Shown: positions 57,591 through 64,000 of the stretch, one piece after another
Numbering within the stretch: position 1 is the first letter of the stretch
How the letters are laid out: every line of letters starts with the position of its first letter
Origin: Carya illinoinensis
Lineage: Eukaryota; Streptophyta; Magnoliopsida; Fagales; Juglandaceae
Direction of reading: 5' to 3'
Assembly: GCF_018687715.1 (NCBI RefSeq)
Contig: NC_056757.1
Coordinates: forward strand, 25,478,501-25,542,500
DNA: 64,000 nucleotides
Position numbers and translations under genes: made by a program
The notes under the pieces: model-generated
What the model was told of the DNA's origin: nothing
What the model saw: only the letters and a program-made list of their open reading frames with translations
Databases searched by the model: none

Positions 57591-58990
57591 AATAGTATGC
57601 TCCAACTTGCCAATATTTTTTGGAGTAGAAAACAACATATAATTGAATTACCATATGAAAAAGAATTTTTTGAAAAAAATATTCCTACTAAAGTTAGACC
57701 AATTCAAATGAACAATGAATTATTGGAATTCTATAAAAAAGAAATTAGTCATTTATTATCAAAATTATTAATTTGGAAAAGTAAATCACCACGGAATTGT
57801 GCTATTTTTTACATCAAACAACAAGCAGAATTGGAATGATGAGTTTCTCAATTAGTTATAAACTATAAGTCATTAAATAAAGTATTATAATGGTTTAGGG
57901 ATCCGATTACTAATAAAAAAGATTTATTATCTTGTCTTTATGATGTATTTTCAAAATTTGATATGAAAAATAGATTTTGACAAATTCAAATTGCTGAAAA
58001 TGATCGATATAAAATTGCATTCACAGTCCCATTTGAGCATTATGAATAGAATGTTATGCCATTTAGACTAAAAAAATGTTTATAGTGAATTTTAAAATAT
58101 TAAAAATGTAATATTTACTACTTTCACTAATTTTACAATAGTTTATAAAGATGATGTATTAATTTTTTCTTCATTCATTGAACAATATTGGAAACATTTA
58201 AATACTTTTGCTCAAATTATTAAACAAAACAGATTAATTGTTTCATCACCTAAAATAAAATTATTTCAAAATAAAATTAAATTTCTTGGACATGATATCT
58301 ATCAATGAACTATTACACCAATTAGTAGAGCAATAGAATTTGCTAATAAATTTTTTGATGAAATAAAATATAAGTAACAATTACAAAGATTCTTGGGAAG
58401 TCTTAATTATGTTGCAGATTTTTATCAACCTCTCATATTATTATGCAAACTATTATTTAAAAGATTAAAGAAATTCTACCTTCATGGACAAAAAAACATA
58501 TGAATATTATTAAATAAATTAAGTCCCATGTTAAAAAATTAGCATGCTTAGGATTCTCATCTCCTCATACTTTTAACATTGTTGAAATCGATACATTTGA
58601 TCTTACTTATGAAGTAATTATAAAACAAAAATTATCAAATGATTCTTAATAGATTATTCGATTCTATTCATGATATTGGAATCATGCCCAGAATAATTAC
58701 AATACTATTTAAAAAGAAATTTTAACTATTGTATTATGTATATATAAATTTTAAGATAATTTGTTGAATCAAAAGTTTTTACTTAGAATAAATTGTAAAT
58801 CAACCAATGAAGTTTTGATTAAATATGTGAAAAATCTAGCTGCTAAACAAATATTTGCTAGATGGCAATGTATATTAAGTATTTTTTATTGTGATATTGA
58901 ACATATTAAATGAGAATCTAATTTTCTTCATAATTTTCTATCCCGAGAATTCTTACAGGGAAAATCATGCCATCCTCAAAGTCAAGAATA
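57590..58990 (+). pseudogene. Pararetrovirus reverse transcriptase and RNase H, broken
   Basis: RT begins in the open piece 57597-57839. The catalytic block reads Y-K-D-D at 58144-58155, with Lys in place of the usual hydrophobic residue. RNase H follows with an 'IDTFDLTYEVIIKQ' block near 58588-58630 and 'ARWQCILSIFYCDIEHIK' near 58858-58911. Many stops; no activity expected. Confidence 0.8.
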
Positions 58991-59664
58991 AAGTTTAAAT
59001 GTTTTTTTGCTAGGCCACCATCTCCTCCATATCCTTTACCTTGTCCTTCTGCCACTCCAGAACCATACACGATATTAGAAACATTACTACAAAATGTTAA
59101 GCTATCTTACAATCTATTTTCACTATTAGCTTAGAAATTACCACCATACTCCAAGACTGTTTCTCCTTCTTCCTCTACCCCTTCTCAAATTATTAATCTC
59201 TTACTATTATCTCAACCTTCTATATCTCCTATTATCATTAAGGCCTCGTTTGGATACAAAGTTAGATGGCAAGATATATTAAGTATTTTTTATTGTGATA
59301 TTGAACATATTAAATGAGAATCTAATTCTCTTCCTAATTTTCTATCCCGAGAATTCTTATTAGAAAAATCATGTCATCTTCAAAGTTAAGAATAAAGTCT
59401 AAATCTTCTTTTATTAGACCACCATCTCCTCCATATCCTTCACCTTGTCCTTTTGCCACTCCAAAACCATAAATGAAACAAAACCACAAAATATTAAGAT
59501 ATCTTATAATCCATTTTTACCATTAGCTTCTCAGAAATTACCAACATACTCCAAGGTTGTTTCTCCTTCTTCGTCTACCTCTTCTCAAATTATTAATCCT
59601 CCACTATTATCTTAGTCATCTACATCTCCTATTATCATTAAGGACTCATTTGGTACACAGTTCA
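58861..59664. repeat. 404-bp tandem duplication joining virus and MITE start
   Basis: Copy 1 is 58861-59264 and copy 2 is 59265-59664. Each unit runs from 'gatggcaa(t/g)' in the RNase H through the Pro/Ser-rich tail to 'cctattatcattaagg', then 20-25 bp of the Tourist-like MITE. Copies differ at about 10% of positions. At the internal junction (59262-59270) the MITE text 'gttagatg' runs straight into viral 'gatggc'. Confidence 0.9.
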
Positions 59665-60042
59665 GATGAGATATTTTGAATAGTAGTAAAAGTTTTTAGA
59701 TGAGATGAGATGAAATAATTTGTAAAAAAAAGAATGTGTATTTGGATAGTGAGATAAGATAAGATAGTTTTTAATTTGTGAGATTTGAAAAAAAATGTGG
59801 GTCCCACTGTTTAATAGGATAGCTGAATTTTTACTGTTCACGCACTGTTTATACACTGTTCATGTCAAATTTTACTATTCACACACTATTCACATAAGAT
59901 TTTTACTGTTCATTACTGTTTGTTTAAGTGGATGTTTTTAAAATTTAGAGATGAAATATAGTGTGTTTGGATAGGAAAAGCTACTGTACGGTATAGATGA
60001 CATGACAACATCTCGTATGTACTAGCAATCCAAACAAGGCTC
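59641..60042. mobile_element. Tourist-like MITE (PIF/Harbinger type)
   Basis: The left end 'aggactcatttgg' and right end 'ccaaacaaggctct' are inverted repeats with 'tta' beside each (59638-59640, 60043-60045), as for PIF/Harbinger elements. The interior starts with 'cagatgagat' repeats. A 25-bp start of the same element sits at 59240-59264. Confidence 0.8.
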
Positions 60043-60045
60043 TTA

Positions 60046-61465
60046 GACTCACTAGCATCCAGTCTTTTCTATTAAGTCTGAAATCCAGCACTTGTCTGAT
60101 CCTTAAAAATTATTTGATGCATTTCTCTTACCAAACTGGCATTATGTTTTACAAAACATTAAGAAAATCCAGAATTTTAATGAATTCATATTGGTAGATA
60201 CGGATTCCATTATTCTTTCTTAAATCCTTTGTTCACTTCAAACTCAACTTTCTCCACCTTCATCTCCAATAATAACTTTTTACAAATCATCATTAAACAA
60301 GTTCTCACCTTGGAGCAATGGGGAAAAAATCCCTATTTAAAAAGAAAATTTTATAAACCTTATGATCTGCCATATTATGATTATTATGATTACAAGCAAG
60401 TATGAATAAAAATATTTCCTCAACAAAATAAAAATTTGCATCATTATTGATTTCTTCATTTTGATAAATTACAAGAAATCAAGATGCTTCCACGATGGTT
60501 CTTACTATGGTGGGAATATTATGGACCCAAGCCTCTTCTTTTTCCTATCTCTCCGAAAAAATCTTCAGATTTTTGTTTCACAAAATGATTATCCACCATC
60601 CTTAATGCACTGTTCACCACTCATTCTCTTCTTTTTCAAAACAAAATTAAATTGGATTATGAAGTGGGAATATGTCATCAAACCTTATCCCTCTCTTAAA
60701 AACATTAAGTTTTTAACCCGCCAAGTTTCTATTAAATGGTAGAAAAAATACAATTATGATCATGTTTTAAAAATGATTTCAAAAATCTCCAAAGCCCTTG
60801 AAGTTTTAGTACAAAGGAGTAGGTTTTAGGACCAATTAGCGTCCATTACAGCAAAAAGGACTTGAAGAAATTAGTTGAGGCCATGTCACAAGTCTCAAAC
60901 AATAATGATGAAGAGGACCCACAACATCAAACTAGATTATCTCTATTACAACAACTGCATTATCACCAGTTCAACATACCTCTCCTTATCAACAGGCATC
61001 TCCTTCTCAAGACAACTCATCTTATCATCCATTACATTTGATGGACTCTTAAGATTTATTTGAATTGGAACTCGTAAATTATGACCCTCAGATTATGTGA
61101 TTTTAGAACATTATTACTCTTTCAATTATTTGATATAACAGATGTCAGAATTATTATCTCTTCAAAGGAAAAAGACAAGCAATTTCGTCCATTGTCAAGA
61201 TTATTATCTACTATTCTTATCAGATTATTTTATAAAACTCAAGACAAGAGTTATTAAAATTACTATACAAAATCACTATCCAAGAGTGACCAAGATCAAG
61301 ACAAAAGAATCGAGACTATCAAAAAGGATAAAAGGCTTTGTATATGTTTGAACTATATCCATTATTAATTGCCAGAGTAAGAGAAGATGTCGGGCACATA
61401 TTATTGATAATTACTATATTAGTGTCTATACATAGATAGTTTGTAAATAAGGAAATGTATTCAGA
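60046..61465 (+). pseudogene. Pararetrovirus downstream region
   Basis: Frames with stops continue in viral codon style. 60461-60742 is the longest open piece (93 codons, Trp/Phe-rich with 'LNWIMKWEYVIKPYPSLKN'). A Gln/Ser/Pro-rich end follows near 60900-61050, and 61080-61465 is non-coding with 'ctatacatag' near 61427. It probably corresponds to the end of the polyprotein or a downstream frame and then the intergenic/promoter part. Confidence 0.6.
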
Positions 61466-61930
61466 AACATCCATTTATCTTATTCCTAATAAAAATTAGG
61501 CCATAATAATAATAATAATCAAAAGAGTTAGCAATAAATTATTTACTGGCGATTAGGGAGGACATCTCTGCTCGACTTGGTGGCTTGTGAGTGGTCTGTC
61601 TATATTTTGCATGTTCTTGTGGAGACTACTAACACCTTGAAAAGTCCAAGAAAATGACCAAAAAACAAACTGGGTCTATGGTACCAAATTTCCACATCAT
61701 TGAAGGAAAAATAGACCAATTCTTCTAGGTACACATGGGTGGTGGTGGGGGGGGGGGGGGGGGGGGGTGAGTGGTCTGTCTATATTTTGCATGTTCTTGT
61801 GGAGACTACTAACACCTTGAAAAGTCCAAGAAAATAACCAAAAAACAAACTGGGTCTATGGTACCAAATTTCCACATCATTGAAGGAAAAATAGACCAAT
61901 TCTTCTAGGTACACGCGGGTCGGGGGGGGT
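61466..61930. repeat. Duplicated host stretch, copy B right part, with 180-bp tandem copy
   Basis: 61466-61640 matches 36865-37040 ('ttactggcgattagggagga', 'catctctgctcgactt'). From 61588 a 180-bp unit starting 'tgagtggtctgtc' is repeated at 61768 with only a few differences. Both units contain the block also found upstream of the membrane protein gene (46205-46270). Confidence 0.88.
61747..61767. repeat. Uninterrupted run of 21 G
   Basis: A homopolymer G run at the exact junction of the two 180-bp units. A shorter G8 run ends the second unit at 61921-61928. Confidence 0.9.
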
Positions 61931-62636
61931 AAACGACTGCGTACGTGTAATAAAAAAATTAAAACCAAAAAACAAGAAAACAAAAAGGAAGAGCAAAGTT
62001 TCTTCTTCGGCAAGAAGACCACCGAATGTAAAGCAGATCTCTCTTTTCTCTTTCTCAAATCCTTTCCTTTAAGATCTCTCTCTTTCTCTCTCTTTTTTCT
62101 TCCAATTCTATCTTTTGGGTTGTGCTAGTTTTGTGTTTTTTGACTCAGGATTTTTTAATAGATCCATTTGTTGTGTTTTTTTTTTTCTAGATATGTTCTG
62201 CAGTTTGACATCTCCCTCATGTATTTTGGTTTATTTGTGAAACAAAATTTCAAGTTTTGCCTTTTTAATGCTATTTTAACTTCATACCAAAATGCGAAAA
62301 AGATGCTTATGACTGGGAAATCTCTTCTTCTTCTTTTTCCTTTTTTTTTTCTTGCTTTTAATTCTAGTCTTAATATGAGTTTTGATTTTCAAATCATTTT
62401 GATGAAGAGCTATTTTCTTTTTCTCATTCATTCTTTCTAATAACGTTGATTCAGTGTGTGTGATTGTGGGTTAAGACCAAAACTTGAAAAAGAAAGAGAA
62501 AAAAAAGAAAAGGGAAAGGGAAATGAAGATGGAGTGTGCTAATTTTGTTGAACTAGTGTGATACCAAATTACGTAGCTTTAAAGATTAGAAAGAAAAAAA
62601 AAAAAAGAAAAAAGAATTACGCAGCTTTGTCGACAA
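61931..62636. other. CT-rich and T-rich spacer
   Basis: 62038-62140 is pyrimidine-rich, like a plant 5' untranslated region, and lies downstream of the promoter-like block, but no coding exon with a recognisable domain follows. Short frames here are low-complexity. Confidence 0.4.
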
Positions 62637-63661
62637 GCAGTGGCAAAACTAGCAATTATGTTAGGGGGCCTAACTTTTTTTTACTGTTTGACACATTTAT
62701 ATAAAGACTAATGCTAGATACAATCGTGGGGCGTATAAGCTCTACACACTCCATTTGAAAAAAAAAAAAAAAAAAAAGGTTCACTATTAAAATAATTTTT
62801 TTACATATGTACTAAATTTACCTATTTTTTTCAAAATGAGTATAAGAGACTTGCACATCCTAAAATTGTTAACATCATTTCTCATGCAAATTAAAAAGAG
62901 ATTGAAAAATCTTCAAAATATAACTACATATAAAATTATATCTCAGTACTTTGCTATATGCATGTATAAATAAAATTCTAAACACAACTTAATATTTGTT
63001 TTAGATTCTAACGATAATGTTTTATAGAATAATATTCATCTATTATTATTTTTGTAATAAAATATTTAAAATTTATTTTGTTCATATAAACTATCTAGGG
63101 ATCTTTTAGAATCTCATATTTCGTTCTAGTATGTAAGCTGCTTTATCAGATTTCATGAAAAATTTAGATATTTTTGCATCACATTAAACACATAATGCTA
63201 TAATTAAGAGTTTAAATAAATTCAATTCTTGCTTAATGAAGTCTAAAGGATAAAATTTCTTAATTATTTTTCATGTAGATCATCGATCTTAAATAATTTT
63301 TCTTATATTTTCACTTTGAATTCCATATTGAGAAACTCAATATTGTATATTAAAAAACTTTGGATCTATATTAATAAGTTTCTTATTTCTCCTAAACTTA
63401 ATTTTAATTTTAATTTTAGAGGAGTCACATCCTTAAAAATAAATAACATATAGAAATTAAACAAAAGTTTAGGACTATAAGAAAAAAATTAGATACGGGC
63501 ATTTTTAGATATATAGAAATTTTAGAAAATTTTAAAAAGTATATGAAAATTATAATTTTTTTGGAGTATTATTTTTTATATCTATATAATTATGTATAAA
63601 ATTTAAAGGATATATTATGTTTTTAAAAACTTTTGGATCCCCAAAACGTGATCCGTCACTG
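62637..63661. mobile_element. hAT-like non-autonomous element, about 1 kb
   Basis: The left end CAGTGGCAAAACTAG and right end (reverse complement CAGTGACGGATCACG) are imperfect inverted repeats of the 'CAGTGGCGGA' style. Flanking 8-mers 'tcgacaag' and 'tagacgag' agree at 6 of 8 positions, as for a hAT target duplication. The AT-rich interior has no transposase and contains a nested MITE. Confidence 0.65.
62702..62880. mobile_element. Hairpin MITE, 'gagtg-acactcc' family, copy 3
   Basis: 'taagctctacacactcc' then 'ttgaaaaaaaa' on the left pairs with 'tttttttcaaaatgagta' and 'agagacttgcacatcc' on the right. Nested in the hAT-like element. Confidence 0.55.
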
Positions 63662-64000
63662 TAGACGAGATTCACAAGCATGGACACAAGGTTAATTTGG
63701 TTATTTAAGTAAAACATTATCAATGTGCAGAGTGTCACAGCTTGAAAATTTGATGCGACTTGTAGGATGATTTGATAAATTCGTTTAAAGAACCATCGAT
63801 ATCACTGCACAATATGGTTTATTAAAAATAAAAAAATTGAAATTAATGTGGCACGCCGACTGCATGCCGCTTGCAGCAGGAGCTTATCTTTAATATTTTT
63901 TAAAAGGAAAATACTTTGCCACAGCTGGTGGCTCTCACTGGGTCACTGCTGGGTTTTTTTTGTTTTTTCTTAATGATTAAGAAATTTTTTTTTAATATTA
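63662..64000. other. Right edge spacer and start of a second 'gccacagc' MITE
   Basis: No gene seen. From about 63905 the text 'aaggaaaatactttgccac' followed by a 'ctgctggg' word, a T run and 'ttaatgattaagaaa' parallels the left half of the MITE at 56085-56310. The element runs out of the window. Confidence 0.45.

Larger units (their letters stand above)
51405..61465 (+). mobile_element. Endogenous pararetrovirus (Caulimoviridae), decayed, with nested insertions
   Basis: An integrated plant pararetrovirus remnant in one orientation. Recognised in order: N-terminal region, movement protein, coat protein with zinc knuckle, acidic/coiled-coil linker, aspartic protease, reverse transcriptase, RNase H and a downstream region. 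The single-polyprotein style order resembles petuviruses and florendoviruses, but the genus is not settled. No frame longer than about 100 codons remains, so it cannot produce virus. Subtracting a solo LTR (1221 bp with its duplication), two MITEs (about 405 and 227 bp) and one 404-bp tandem copy leaves about 7.8 kb, close to one genome length for this family. No obvious tRNA-Met primer site was found. Confidence 0.88.

Noticed and set aside
62168..62440. 90-codon Phe-rich frame, candidate membrane peptide
   Set aside because: T-rich low-complexity DNA produces Phe/Leu runs; no conserved motif.

Overview
The window looks like nuclear DNA of a woody eudicot. It has plant-type introns, plant gene families and dense plant retrotransposon and MITE families. 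The overall flavour suggests a rosid tree (Fagales-like), but the species cannot be fixed from sequence alone. Coding capacity is low and most of the window is a nested mosaic of transposable elements around a few host gene pieces.

Layout: 1-5671 is an almost intact L1-type LINE (ORF1 open, ORF2 broken by one stop codon). 6001-7700 is a decayed LINE carrying a hairpin MITE, followed by a copia remnant. 8807-12620 (minus) holds the first five exons of a KUP/HAK/KT potassium transporter of the KUP12 type, all joining in frame with consensus splice sites; the remaining exons are not visible. 14590-19380 is a decayed LINE with a DUF4283/zinc-knuckle ORF1, an RNase H end and a nested LINE tail. 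19558-22879 carries MITEs (one hAT-like with a fresh 383-bp internal tandem duplication) and a CACTA end. 23992-29490 is a complete but dead Ty3/gypsy chromovirus with 5-bp target duplications. 29650-32770 (minus) is a truncated copia. 33031-36358 is repeats and MITEs.

37505-44390 is a 5'-truncated copia whose 3' LTR is split by a 3.3-kb solo LTR. 44522-44843 is a fragment resembling an AVT1-type vacuolar amino acid transporter. 46373-47455 is an intact, intronless gene for a six-helix membrane protein of unknown function; a LINE tail inserted at its stop codon has changed its last residues. 48704-50662 (minus) is the last two exons of a spermidine synthase with a copia in the intron between them.

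51405-61465 is an endogenous pararetrovirus (Caulimoviridae) ordered movement protein, coat protein, protease, RT, RNase H, all broken by stops. It was later hit by a solo LTR, two MITEs and a tandem duplication. Its host site exists without the insertion at 36690-36900, so the window carries both an 'empty' and an 'occupied' copy of one duplicated stretch. 61466-64000 is more of that stretch plus a hAT-like element and the start of a MITE at the right edge.

I found no new enzymatic system. The most informative content is the insertion history: seven insertions show both flanks of a target-site duplication, and one pararetrovirus has a paralogous empty site in the same window. Likely working host genes are the membrane protein gene and possibly the KUP gene, if its missing exons lie left of the window behind LINE-filled intron.
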